Source of the DNA: CAYSUS01 sp964434165
Lineage (GTDB): Bacteria > Planctomycetota > Planctomycetia > Pirellulales > Thermoguttaceae
DNA: 64,000 nucleotides
Direction of reading: 5' to 3'
NCBI GenBank assembly: GCA_964434165.1
Contig: CAYSUS010000017.1
Location: forward strand, 1 to 64,000
The notes beneath the pieces are model-generated. The model saw only the letters and a list, made by a program, of their open reading frames with translations. It searched no databases and had not been told where the DNA came from. This document shows, in pieces, positions 9,902-18,741 of this stretch. The position numbers and the translations under genes are program-made. Position 1 is the stretch's first letter; the number at the start of each line of letters is the position of its first letter.

Positions 9902-10553
9902 TGCCCTCAGTTCTGCGCCTCAGGGGTCAGTCTGCCGGCTTCTGGGCGCATCGATCCTCCGGCCGCCCCGTGTGCTGGTTCAACGTGAACTGGAAAGCGG
10001 GGCGTTGTGGGTTGGCGGGTTGAAAGGGGCGAGTTTGCGGGTTCCTTTCTCTGTCACGGATTCCTCGGTGGAGGTCAATTGGGGGGCGATGGTTTCGGCC
10101 ACCTCGCCGGCGGGGTGAGCCGCGGTTGGCACCCTGCTTGCTATCGCGCGGGCCGTGTGCAGCGCGATCCGTTGCTTGCCCTCCGGGCGGACATCCGTCA
10201 CCAGCGGTGCCTGCCACCAGCTTTTCCCAGTTTGCGCAGGCCCTGCAGGCAAGAACAGGGCGCCACCGCCTTCGCTAGCGCTACCACCCTGGGGGGAGAT
10301 TTCCCAGCATATTGGTCTGGACACGGGGAGCGATTTCGGCGAACGTGCGGTATCTCATCCACCCTTAGCGGTCGCGCGGGACTTCTGGGGGTTCCCGCCG
10401 CCCGCTCCCTTTCACGTAACACCAGGCGCCATCCGCGGCCAGGCCACGCACGATCCGCATCTCTGCCGTGATGGTTCTCGCGGCGGCGTCGCCATCTTGC
10501 CTCCCGTGAGCATTGGCCTCGTCCACGTACGTCTGGAGCGTCGAGAACACGCC
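9902..10553. other. long intergenic region with no convincing gene
   Basis: About 650 bases between the tRNA and the Wza-like gene. Frames are open on both strands because of GC content, but none has a domain or a ribosome-binding site. A 15-mer CACCAGCGGTGCCTG at 10199-10213 recurs exactly at 48237-48251 in the BMC locus, so part of this may be repeat debris. A minus-strand frame near 10372-10560 (AHGVFSTLQTYVDEANAHG) vaguely recalls the tail of a transposase but is too short to call. Confidence 0.45.
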
Positions 10554-11939
10554 ATGAGCCGGCTCAGATTGGCGGTGATGCGGCGAGCGCGCCCAGGGCG
10601 AGCTCCCGCACGCTGCGCGAGCACCGGTCAACGCAAGCGTGAAGGAAAGGCCCCACTGGGATGGATTGGGGTCCTGCTTGGGATAGCTTGCTTCGTTTCG
10701 TGCGGTTGCAGTTCGATCACGTCGGGCAGGTGGGCTGTCCCGGCGCATTGCCTGAAGACCCAGGAGTACTGGAAGCCCGAATCCCCCAAGGTGCCCCTTG
10801 ACTTGACGTTGTTGCGTCAGGAGGCGCCCGCGACGTACCGCATTGGGCCCGGCGACACGCTCGCGGTCTACATTCACGGCCTCCTTCCACCGTCGCTGGA
10901 GCAGGCTCCGGTCGTTCAGCCAGCCACGGTCTCCCCGTCGCGATACTACCCTCCCGTGGGCGTGGCGGACCTTCCCGCCCTGGGGTTGCCCCTCCGCGTG
11001 CAGGACAACGGCGCTCTGCTGCTGCCCGCTGTGGATCCGATCGTCGTCGAGGGCCTCACGATTCGACAGGCCTACGATCGGATCCTCGCGGCGTACAAAG
11101 CCGCGGGAGTGCTGAAAGCGGATCAGGTGCAAATGTCGGTCGATCTGATCAAGAGGCGCGTTTACCGAGTTCTCGTCATCCGGGAAGACGTGGGCGCCGA
11201 CTTTCCGACCTTGGCGGCCGCCTCCCAGATACCCTATACGAAGCGAGGACGGGGTGCGGTGATCGATTTGCGCCGCGGCGAGAACGACGTGATGCACGCC
11301 CTTGCCGCCACCGGGGGGCTGCCCGGTCAGGATGCGAAGGCCGAGGTCTGGGTGCTGCGGAGTCCCCAGCAAAAAGACCTGGCGCAAGTCGCGACCGAAG
11401 TCAACGAGGGCGCGAACCTGGAAGAAGTCATCCAGCGCGTCGGCCCCAGCAGGACTATCAGGATCCCCCTTCGCGTCTATCCGGAAGAGACCCTCGACCT
11501 CAGCCCGGCCGACGTGGTCCTCAACAGCGGAGACATCCTCTTCGTTCCCGAGCGTCAGGAGTTCTTTTATTCGGGCGGGCTCCTCCCCGGTCGGCAGATT
11601 CCACTGCCCAGGGACCGGGACGTGGACGTCATCGAAGCGATCGCCATGGCGGGTGGAGCGGTCGGAGGTCCCCTGGGGGCCGGCGGAGTTTACCTCCCCG
11701 GCAAGACCGGCGGGTACGTCTTTCCCCCCTCCCGGGCCTTGGTGCTGCGCAAGCTTCCCTGCGGCCAGAAACTGCTGATCGAAGTGGATCTCGCCCGGGC
11801 CATGCACGATCCCCACGAGCGCATCAAGATCGTGGCGGACGACATGGTGATGCTGCACTTCCGACCGTGCGAGCTCGTCGGGAACATGTGCCTGAACTGG
11901 CTGAGCTTCGGCATCAGCGCCACGGCCGACATCAAGTGA
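10554..11939 (+). CDS. polysaccharide export lipoprotein (Wza-like, SLBB)
   Basis: Outer-membrane polysaccharide export protein of 461 residues. A basic N-terminus leads into a hydrophobic stretch (about 36-50) ending in FVSC, a probable lipobox with Cys50. The Poly_export motif YRIGPGDTLAVYIHG lies near residue 96. Beta-rich SLBB-like segments follow, including VVLNSGDILFVPER. The C-terminus (NWLSFGISATADIK) is short, without the long amphipathic barrel helix of E. coli Wza. It runs convergent to the tyrosine kinase gene, so the export lipoprotein and the rest of the locus are on opposite strands. The start ATG places the signal peptide after a 35-residue basic stretch, so a later start is possible. 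Confidence 0.87.
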   Translation: MSRLRLAVMRRARPGRAPARCASTGQRKREGKAPLGWIGVLLGIACFVSCGCSSITSGRWAVPAHCLKTQEYWKPESPKVPLDLTLLRQEAPATYRIGPGDTLAVYIHGLLPPSLEQAPVVQPATVSPSRYYPPVGVADLPALGLPLRVQDNGALLLPAVDPIVVEGLTIRQAYDRILAAYKAAGVLKADQVQMSVDLIKRRVYRVLVIREDVGADFPTLAAASQIPYTKRGRGAVIDLRRGENDVMHALAATGGLPGQDAKAEVWVLRSPQQKDLAQVATEVNEGANLEEVIQRVGPSRTIRIPLRVYPEETLDLSPADVVLNSGDILFVPERQEFFYSGGLLPGRQIPLPRDRDVDVIEAIAMAGGAVGGPLGAGGVYLPGKTGGYVFPPSRALVLRKLPCGQKLLIEVDLARAMHDPHERIKIVADDMVMLHFRPCELVGNMCLNWLSFGISATADIK

Positions 11940-12047
11940 AGCCGCGCGCAGACTGCGGCGCGTCGCGAGCGTGCCGGCCCCGCGCAAGCCGGCGAGCCCC
12001 GGTGGCCTGCAAGGGGGGAGCCCCGAGGAGGAGGTCTCGCCGGGGCG

Positions 12048-14375
12048 TCACTCCGTGGAGGCGTAGCGATAACCGCGCCGGAAGGCGTGCGCGTGCTTGC
12101 CCTCCATGAACCGAGTCGGTGCGTTCCAGCCGTTGGCGCAGATGCCGATCACCCTCGCGCCGACTCCGGCAAGCATCTCCTGAGCGCGAATGCAGTCGTG
12201 GCGACGCGCTTTCGACAGCCGCACGGTCAGCAACACCCCGTCGGCTCGCCAGGCCACGATGCAGGGATCCGACGCGGTCAGCACGGGCGGAGTGTCGAGC
12301 AACACGAAGTCGTAGCGCTCGCGGCACGCGTTCAGCAACTCGCCGAACTGCGGGGACTCGAGCAGCTCCGCGGGGTTCTCCGTCCCTTCGCCGGCAGGGA
12401 GGACCCAGAGGTTGCGCTGGTCGGTCGCGAGAACCATCGCGCGCGGGTCCGAACCCTCGGCCAGTGCGTTCGAGAGGCCTGGGGTGCGCTCGAGCCCGAA
12501 CAGCGAGTGAAGGCGCGGCTTCCTCATGTCGCAATCGATGACCAGCACGCGCTGCCCGGCCTGCGCGATGCTCACGGCCAGGTTGGCCGTCAGCATCGTC
12601 TTTCCGTCGCCTTCGTTCGGGCTGCTGCACGCAATGACGAGCGGTTTCCGTTGCGAGCCGTCTTGCCCTCGAGCCATGTGAAAGAGCCTCGTGCGCAGGC
12701 TCCGAAAGGCCTCCACCTCCTGTCCGAGCGGGGAATGGAAGGCGGGGACTTCGGAGGTGATCCTGCCTCCGCGGTAGTGGGGGCGTCCGTGGGCCTTGTG
12801 CGCTCTGACGTCCAGAACCTGGGAGACGATCGGGAGTCTCATCGTGCCGCGAACCTCATCGAGATCGCGAAACGCGGGATCGCAGTACTCCAGCACCAGC
12901 GCGGCGCCGGCGCTCAAGGCGAGGCCCATGAAGCTGGCCAGGACGAGGCTCAAGAGGAGCCCCACCCCGACTTCGCGTGCCTGGGCCGGGACGAGGAGCT
13001 CGTTGACGTACCCGTCGTACTGCTTGGCAAGATCGATCGCCCGGAGCCGCTCGACGAGGGCGTCGAACAGCTCCTGTCTTCGGGCGATCTGCTTGCGGAT
13101 CGTCGCGTCGCGGAGCTCGTAGTCGATGAGCTCCTTGGCGGCAAGCTGCTCCGCGTCGGAAGCCGCCTCGAGCTCGCGCTCGCGTCGCAGAAGGACGGCC
13201 AGATCCTGCTCAAGGAGCTTTACGTAGGCCCCCAGCAGCTCCTTCGGATCGATCACGTACTCGTGCTCGCCGACCCGGTCAGGCACGCCTTGGCTGTCCA
13301 GGTACGCCCGGATGGTGTCGATGTGCTTCCGGATCTTCACGACCTCGGGATGGTTCGGGCCGAACCGCTCCAGGAGGGTCTCTTCCTCCGCCAGTCGCGT
13401 GAGTAGCTGCGAGTACTCCGTGTGGGCTTGCGCCGAGCGGATCGGCTGCGAGGCCTGGAAGGCGGTTCTGTCGGCATTGCCCAGACAGATGGATACGAGC
13501 GCGGCGACGCGGGTCGCGCTCTCTTCGTCGATGAGCGCCAGGTACTCAGCTTCGCTGGCGTCCGTCGTCTCCAGCCCGGCGGATGCCTCCTTCAAGGCAT
13601 CGAGCCGCGCTCGGAGCTGGGAGATCTTGATGCGGATGGTCGAGAGCTCGGCTTCCATCATCTCAAACCGGGCCCGGTGGATGTTCGTGCCCTCCTCTCC
13701 GCTCCAAAGCATGGGGGCTTCTCGCCTTGCCTGGAGGAGCGCCTTCTCCATGGCTTCAAGCTCGCGCTCGAGATCCTCCCGCGCGCGCCGGATCAGCTCC
13801 GCGACCTCCTGATTCACGTCCTGGACCTTGCTGGCCAGGAAGTCCTGGTACTCCGAGTAGATCGCCTCGAGGATGAGGTTCGCGTCGGCGGCGCAAGTAT
13901 GCCTGAAGGCGACGTTCAGCACGTGTGCGGCCTTGGCCGGGCCCTGGCCCCCGCCGGACACGTCGATCCTCGACATCAGATACCCGGTCGCTTCGTCGGC
14001 GTCTTCGGCCATCTCGCGAATCGACGGAAGCTCGTCCAGCCTGTGCTTGCGCACGGCGCTCGACACGATTCTCTGGCTCTGGATGATTCGCATCTGGGTG
14101 GCCAGGAACTCCTTCGAAATGCGAGGTTCCTCGGGCCCCTCCTCCAGGAATCCGGCAGCGGCCAGGCGCGGGTTCTTGCGCATGACGAGAATCTCGGCCG
14201 ACGATTCGTAGGTCGCCGGCGTGTTCATCCAGTACGCGACCCCGACAAGCCAGCAGGCCGGCAGGCAGATCATGAGCACTCTCCGCCGGCGGTAGAGTAT
14301 CTGCCAGATGTTCAGCGAACCGCCGTCGTCGTTACCATTGGCGGACGGGGCGGCGATGTCGATTCTGTCTTGCAT
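12048..14375 (-). CDS. polysaccharide co-polymerase / BY-kinase (Wzc-like)
   Basis: Bacterial tyrosine autokinase of 775 residues that governs chain length and export. Layout: N-terminal membrane helix (about 33-50), Wzz-type periplasmic domain with long coiled coils (about 150-440), a second helix near 470-495, then the cytoplasmic kinase. Walker A is SSPNEGDGKTMLTAN (about 590), Walker A' is VIDCDMRKPRLHSLF and Walker B is FVLLDTPPV. The end FRRGYRYASTE gives only two tyrosines, a small cluster compared with E. coli Wzc. The ATG of MQDRIDIAAP was chosen. It is the last gene of the minus-strand polysaccharide set and ends about 110 bases from the oppositely running Wza-like gene. Confidence 0.9.
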   Translation of the reverse strand: MQDRIDIAAPSANGNDDGGSLNIWQILYRRRRVLMICLPACWLVGVAYWMNTPATYESSAEILVMRKNPRLAAAGFLEEGPEEPRISKEFLATQMRIIQSQRIVSSAVRKHRLDELPSIREMAEDADEATGYLMSRIDVSGGGQGPAKAAHVLNVAFRHTCAADANLILEAIYSEYQDFLASKVQDVNQEVAELIRRAREDLERELEAMEKALLQARREAPMLWSGEEGTNIHRARFEMMEAELSTIRIKISQLRARLDALKEASAGLETTDASEAEYLALIDEESATRVAALVSICLGNADRTAFQASQPIRSAQAHTEYSQLLTRLAEEETLLERFGPNHPEVVKIRKHIDTIRAYLDSQGVPDRVGEHEYVIDPKELLGAYVKLLEQDLAVLLRRERELEAASDAEQLAAKELIDYELRDATIRKQIARRQELFDALVERLRAIDLAKQYDGYVNELLVPAQAREVGVGLLLSLVLASFMGLALSAGAALVLEYCDPAFRDLDEVRGTMRLPIVSQVLDVRAHKAHGRPHYRGGRITSEVPAFHSPLGQEVEAFRSLRTRLFHMARGQDGSQRKPLVIACSSPNEGDGKTMLTANLAVSIAQAGQRVLVIDCDMRKPRLHSLFGLERTPGLSNALAEGSDPRAMVLATDQRNLWVLPAGEGTENPAELLESPQFGELLNACRERYDFVLLDTPPVLTASDPCIVAWRADGVLLTVRLSKARRHDCIRAQEMLAGVGARVIGICANGWNAPTRFMEGKHAHAFRRGYRYASTE

Positions 14376-14560
14376 CCGACTGCTCCATTGCACTTGCAGG
14401 GGTACGGAGCGTTTCCAGGCCACGCGCGTACCATGGTTCCCGCGATACTCCGTGCGGCGTCAACCGCTTCCTCCGCGTGCCCACGTGCGCTCCGCCGGCA
14501 ACCGACGAGCAGATGCCGGGGTTTCGACACAGACGCGACTTCTCAACACCTCACCACCTC

Positions 14561-15952
14561 CTATTCGGCGCCATCGCGCACCGCCGCGGCTCCGTCGGCA
14601 CGGCTCCGACGACTCTCCCGCGCCGCCCCGCGAGGCGCCGGCGCATCCGTACCGGCCCGCGGACGTCCCGCCGGAGGACCGCCATGCTCGAACCGCAACT
14701 CGCATGCCTTGGAACGGACGAGGCCGGCTCGCGTCCCGATCCCCGCGGGACGGGCATGCCGCCGACAGATGTCCTCAACCGCATGCACGACGTGCCGCTG
14801 CTCCTCCGCGCGCATGCCCGGGAAGATCGGCAGGCTGATCAGCCTTTCCCACTCGACCGTCGCCACCGGCAGATCACCCGGTTTCCAGCCAAACCTCTCC
14901 TCGTAGTAAGGGTGCAGGTGCAGCGGTCGCCAATGAACGGAGCACCCCACGCCGGCACGGCGCAGTTCCTCCATGAATCGGTTCCGGTCGATCGACAGCC
15001 TGCCGAGGTGCAGGCGTATGGGGTAGAGGTGCCATGAGAGGATGCGGCCCGGCAGCCTCGTCGGAAGCTCGAGCTCCTCGACCCCGGCCAGTGCCCGGTC
15101 GTAGCGGTCCGCGACGGCTTCGCGCTCGCGCCGCATCGCTTCCGCGCGCTCGAGCTGGTGAATGCCGATGGCGGCCGCAATGTCGGTCAGGTTGTACTTG
15201 AACCCGGGGGCGAGAATCTGGTAGTCCCACGCGGCCCCGCCCGAATAGCGCTTCCACGAGCTCTGCGACAGACCGTGAAGCGACATCTGCCGGATGCGGT
15301 CCGCGACGCGCTCGTCTCCGGTCACCGCCATGCCGCCTTCTCCCGTGGTGATCGTCTTGTTCGCATAGAAGGAAAAGCAGGTGACGTCCGCCGTGTCCTC
15401 GCCGCAGCGGCGCCACGATCCGTCGTCCGTGCGGCAGGCGGCGGGCAGCGCGTGCGCGCCGTCTTCGACGACCCAGAGGCGGTGCCTGGCGGCGAACTGC
15501 TTGATCTGGCCCATGTCGATCATCTGGCCGCCGACGTGCACCGGGAGGAGCCCCACGACCGGAAGCCCCCGAAAAGGCGGCAGCTCGCCGCGGCGGGCCT
15601 GTTCGAGCTTGCGCTCCGCATCGACAAGGTCGATGTTCAGCGTCCGTGGATCGCAGTCCACGAGCAGGGGGAGCGCGCCCTGGTAACACACCACGGCCGC
15701 GGTGGCCGCGAAGGTCAGCGTGGGCACGAGCACGGCCTGTCCCGGCCGGAGGTCGAGCGCCTCGACGGCAAGGTGCAAAGCCGCGGTACACGAAGTCACC
15801 GGGATCGCGTGCTTCGCCCCCGTCCTTTCGGCGAACATCTCGCCGAAGCGCTTCACTCGAGGTCCGGTCGTCAGCCAGCCCGAGCGCAGGCACGCGATGA
15901 CTTCATCGATCTCCGCCTGCGAGATCGCGGGTCGAAAGAATGGGACGCTCAT
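14561..15952 (-). CDS. DegT/DnrJ/EryC1/StrS sugar aminotransferase
   Basis: PLP enzyme of 463 residues that would add an amino group to a nucleotide-linked keto-sugar. The family opening VPFFRPAISQAEIDEV is at the N-terminus. TSCTAALHLA, EDGAHA and the PLP-lysine region SFYANKTITTGEGG (Lys near 199) are present. The chosen ATG has GGAAG five bases upstream; another ATG lies 27 bases earlier. The last 60 residues, after about 400, are basic low-complexity sequence beyond the normal family length and may be read-through of GC-rich DNA. The neighbour upstream on the same strand is a GNAT-phosphoglycosyl transferase fusion, which suggests an amino-sugar route like WecE/WecD. Confidence 0.9.
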   Translation of the reverse strand: MSVPFFRPAISQAEIDEVIACLRSGWLTTGPRVKRFGEMFAERTGAKHAIPVTSCTAALHLAVEALDLRPGQAVLVPTLTFAATAAVVCYQGALPLLVDCDPRTLNIDLVDAERKLEQARRGELPPFRGLPVVGLLPVHVGGQMIDMGQIKQFAARHRLWVVEDGAHALPAACRTDDGSWRRCGEDTADVTCFSFYANKTITTGEGGMAVTGDERVADRIRQMSLHGLSQSSWKRYSGGAAWDYQILAPGFKYNLTDIAAAIGIHQLERAEAMRREREAVADRYDRALAGVEELELPTRLPGRILSWHLYPIRLHLGRLSIDRNRFMEELRRAGVGCSVHWRPLHLHPYYEERFGWKPGDLPVATVEWERLISLPIFPGMRAEEQRHVVHAVEDICRRHARPAGIGTRAGLVRSKACELRFEHGGPPAGRPRAGTDAPAPRGAARESRRSRADGAAAVRDGAE

Positions 15953-16131
15953 GGTCTTCCGAGTCGTGGGAGCCGCCATCGTTGTGCCCCTTTTCAGTTG
16001 GGTTTCCGCTTGGACAGGGTTCCGGGCCGTGCGCCGCGATGCGGGTAAGAGTCGAGGTTCCTAGGGCTCTCCTGACCAGCCTGCCGCGCAGCCCTCGAAG
16101 GGCTGCTTCAACGAGTCCGTCGCTTGACGTC

Positions 16132-17532
16132 CTAAGGCCGTGTCCCCCGCGCCTGCAGGAACGGAACACGGTCGCCGACCAGCTTCCAGAAGGTCGCGAG
16201 TATGATTTTCAGGTCGAGCCACAGCGACCGGCGGCGGATGTACCGCTTGGCCAGTCGGATCTTGTCGGGCAGCACTCGCCGACGGTATTCCGCTTCGGGG
16301 TCTTGGGCGCGCCCGAGGAGGGTCGCCTCATCGCAATACTTGATCGATGCCAGGTCGGTCAGACCCGGTCGGACGCGCAGGATCTCTTGGTAGTCCGCGC
16401 GGAACATCTCGACGTATTTCCGGCACTCCGGCCGCGGCCCCACGAAGCTCATGTCGCCCCGGAGGATATTGAGCAACTGGGGAAGCTCGTCGAGTTTCGC
16501 CTTCCTCAATAATCGCCCCACAAAGGTGATTCTCGCATCCTCGCCGATCGTGACCGGACCGCCCAGGCTGGCGGCATCGTCCACCATGGAACGAAACTTC
16601 ATGATCAGGAAGGGCCGGAAGTCCTTCCCGATCCTCTCGTGGAAGAACAGCGCCGGACCCCGGGACGTGAGCTTCACCATAAGTGCAATCAAAACCATCA
16701 GGGGAGCGAGGACCAGGATCCCGATGCAACTGAGCGTCACGTCCGCGGCGCGCTTCCACGGCGACTCCGTCGAACGCTGGCCTGGCAATGGCTCATCGAT
16801 GCTGTGGGAACCGGAAGGGGGTCGCGCGTCGTCACGGGGATCCCGCAATCGCGCGGAGTACTCGACCATCCGCCGTCCCGACGATTGCAGGAAAGTCCTT
16901 GTGAGGCGAAACCCCAGTCCTTGGTAGAACCGGCGGACCCGGTCGTTGCCGCATGCCCCTGTCGTCAGCCGGACTTCGGCGGCCCCCAGATTCCGGGCGC
17001 GAGAGAGAAAGGCCCGCACCAGTTGCCCGCCGAGCCCCTGGCGCTGCCAGCGCGGATGGACGGCAAGCGACGACAGCTCGCAAACCTCGTCGGAGTCGTG
17101 GGCGGCTTCGCTTTTCGCGCGGCTGACTCGAAGGACGGACCGCACGATGTGCAGCACGAGCCTTGGCCGCGCGGCCAATGCGATCAGAAGCGGGATCGCG
17201 AAACGCCGCGCGTCGCGCTTCATCGTCCGATAGAACTGAGCCGGGGCGAGAAAGCCCGCCACGAACCCGCAGGTCTGCTCGTCCTGGACGATGACCTGAA
17301 GGATTCCCCGCTCCAGAACGAGACGGTAGTAGGCCTTGAGAAAGCGAGGTCCCAGGCGCGTCAGGAAGAAGCCGGGAAATGCGGCAGCGTGAAGCCGGAC
17401 GACCGTGTCCAGGTCTTCCGGCCGGGCATCGCGAACTCGCGCGGATCGCTGGCGGCGCGCGCCGCGCCGTGACGCCAGCGCATCGCGCGCGCGGGTCGGC
17501 GGGCTGGTACCAAGGCATTCGTCGGATGTCAT
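16132..17532 (-). CDS. GNAT acetyltransferase fused to phosphoglycosyl transferase
   Basis: A 466-residue two-domain protein. Residues about 30-225 form a GNAT N-acetyltransferase (VRDARPEDLDTVVRLH at the start; SSLAVHPRWQRQGLGGQLV is the acetyl-CoA motif A; RFYQGLGF near the end). Residues about 262-466 form a monotopic polyprenol-phosphate sugar-phosphate transferase of the PglC/WcaJ-C type: KRAADVTLSCIGILVLAP membrane re-entrant helix, KFRSMVDDA, the catalytic pair in KLDELPQLLN, and SFVGPRPE. It should start repeat-unit synthesis on the lipid carrier at the inner membrane. Fusion of a GNAT to this enzyme recalls bifunctional PglB of Neisseria, which carries an unrelated acetyltransferase fold. 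Confidence 0.88.
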   Translation of the reverse strand: MTSDECLGTSPPTRARDALASRRGARRQRSARVRDARPEDLDTVVRLHAAAFPGFFLTRLGPRFLKAYYRLVLERGILQVIVQDEQTCGFVAGFLAPAQFYRTMKRDARRFAIPLLIALAARPRLVLHIVRSVLRVSRAKSEAAHDSDEVCELSSLAVHPRWQRQGLGGQLVRAFLSRARNLGAAEVRLTTGACGNDRVRRFYQGLGFRLTRTFLQSSGRRMVEYSARLRDPRDDARPPSGSHSIDEPLPGQRSTESPWKRAADVTLSCIGILVLAPLMVLIALMVKLTSRGPALFFHERIGKDFRPFLIMKFRSMVDDAASLGGPVTIGEDARITFVGRLLRKAKLDELPQLLNILRGDMSFVGPRPECRKYVEMFRADYQEILRVRPGLTDLASIKYCDEATLLGRAQDPEAEYRRRVLPDKIRLAKRYIRRRSLWLDLKIILATFWKLVGDRVPFLQARGTRP

Positions 17533-17559
17533 GCGTGGTCCTTCGGCAGTGCGAGTCGG

Positions 17560-18717
17560 CTATGCGAAATCGGCGGCCATCGCGTCGGCCGCCCTCGCGC
17601 GGTTTCTGCGCGCGGCCGGCGCAATCCCGCGGAGAATCCCGTCCAGTCGCCGCGTGAACTCCTCCATCGAGTATCCGCGTGCGACGTGGGCCTGAAACCT
17701 CTCGGCGTTGCGCCGCAGCAGGTCGCGATCGACCATCAGGCGCGACAGGACGCGTTGGATCGCGGCCCGGTCCCCGATCGGCACGAGAAAACCGCCGCCT
17801 TGCCTGATGAGATCCCGGTTGGCGTTCAGGTCGTAGGCCACGGGACACAGTCCGGCGAAGCCGGCCTCCAGCAGGACCCGCGGCAGCCCCTCCCCGTGCG
17901 AGGTGAGGACGAACACATCCGATTCCCCGTATTGGCGGTCCAGCTCGCCCCCGTGGAGCTCGCCCAGGTAATCGACGACTCCCCGGGCGGCATGGCGCTC
18001 AACTTCCCCGTGGAGTTCGTCGCACCCGACGGACCGGGGCCCGATAAGCACGAAGCGGACGTCCTCGCCCTGCATGCGCTCGGCCACTTCCAGGAAGTCC
18101 CGAATTCCCTTCGACGGCAGGAGGCGCGCCACCATGAGGACGCGAAGCGGTCTCTCCCGATCGTCCCTTCGAGGAACGACTCTGCCCGCAACGCCGCTTC
18201 CGACATATGCGAAGCGGCGAGCGATCCGCGGCATCCACCGTGTGGCCTGGTCCAGGTCGGACCTGTTCTGAAAGAGGACGCGAGCGCAGCACAGGGCGCT
18301 CAGCCGCAGCATGGCTCGATACAACGGACGCAGCGCCCGGTAGCGACGCCGACGGTCGTTGAAGACCCGCCCAAACCCCGTCACGGTGGCCAGGGACCGG
18401 ACGCCGGCCAGCTTCGCCACGAGCGGCCCCAGAAGCGTGAGCTTCGTGGAGAAGAACTGGACGAAGAGGACGCGGCGTCGATTGCGGCGCAGGTGGCGAA
18501 ACAGCCGCCAGAAGGCGGGGATGTCTCCGATCCCGATCCCTTCGCCGAAACCCATCGGTTCGAACTGCTCGGGCGGCAGGCCCTCGGGGCGCCCCGGCAT
18601 GCCCAGGCGAACGCGCCACGCTCCGCATTGCAGCGCGTACTGGACCCGGTAGTCGCCGGGCGGCACGCGCTTGTTGGCGACGAAGAGCAGCTCGTCGGGT
18701 TGGTCGGTTCTTCTCAC
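17560..18717 (-). CDS. glycosyltransferase family 4
   Basis: Retaining GT-B glycosyltransferase of 385 residues. The C-terminal half has the family markers: LRVLMVARLLPSKGIRDFLE, FVLIGP, then SHGEGLPRVLLEAGFAGLCPVA, which is the nucleotide-sugar binding E-x7-E region. The N-terminal domain has hydrophobic patches typical of membrane-bound GT4 proteins (VLFVQFFSTKLTLLGPLV). The start is GTG. It sits 27 bases before the GNAT-phosphoglycosyl transferase gene and 24 bases after the ligase gene, clearly in one operon. The sugar and acceptor are unknown. Confidence 0.88.
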   Translation of the reverse strand: MRRTDQPDELLFVANKRVPPGDYRVQYALQCGAWRVRLGMPGRPEGLPPEQFEPMGFGEGIGIGDIPAFWRLFRHLRRNRRRVLFVQFFSTKLTLLGPLVAKLAGVRSLATVTGFGRVFNDRRRRYRALRPLYRAMLRLSALCCARVLFQNRSDLDQATRWMPRIARRFAYVGSGVAGRVVPRRDDRERPLRVLMVARLLPSKGIRDFLEVAERMQGEDVRFVLIGPRSVGCDELHGEVERHAARGVVDYLGELHGGELDRQYGESDVFVLTSHGEGLPRVLLEAGFAGLCPVAYDLNANRDLIRQGGGFLVPIGDRAAIQRVLSRLMVDRDLLRRNAERFQAHVARGYSMEEFTRRLDGILRGIAPAARRNRARAADAMAADFA

Positions 18718-18741
18718 GGCGCGGTCCTGCCAGTGCGTGCG

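Noticed and set aside
10365..10567. Minus-strand frame after the tRNA that could be a transposase tail
   Set aside because: Only a loose resemblance over about 20 residues, no catalytic motif and no terminal repeats.
14561..14750. Separate small gene at the end of the aminotransferase
   Set aside because: It is in the same frame as the aminotransferase and is low-complexity tail, not a distinct domain.
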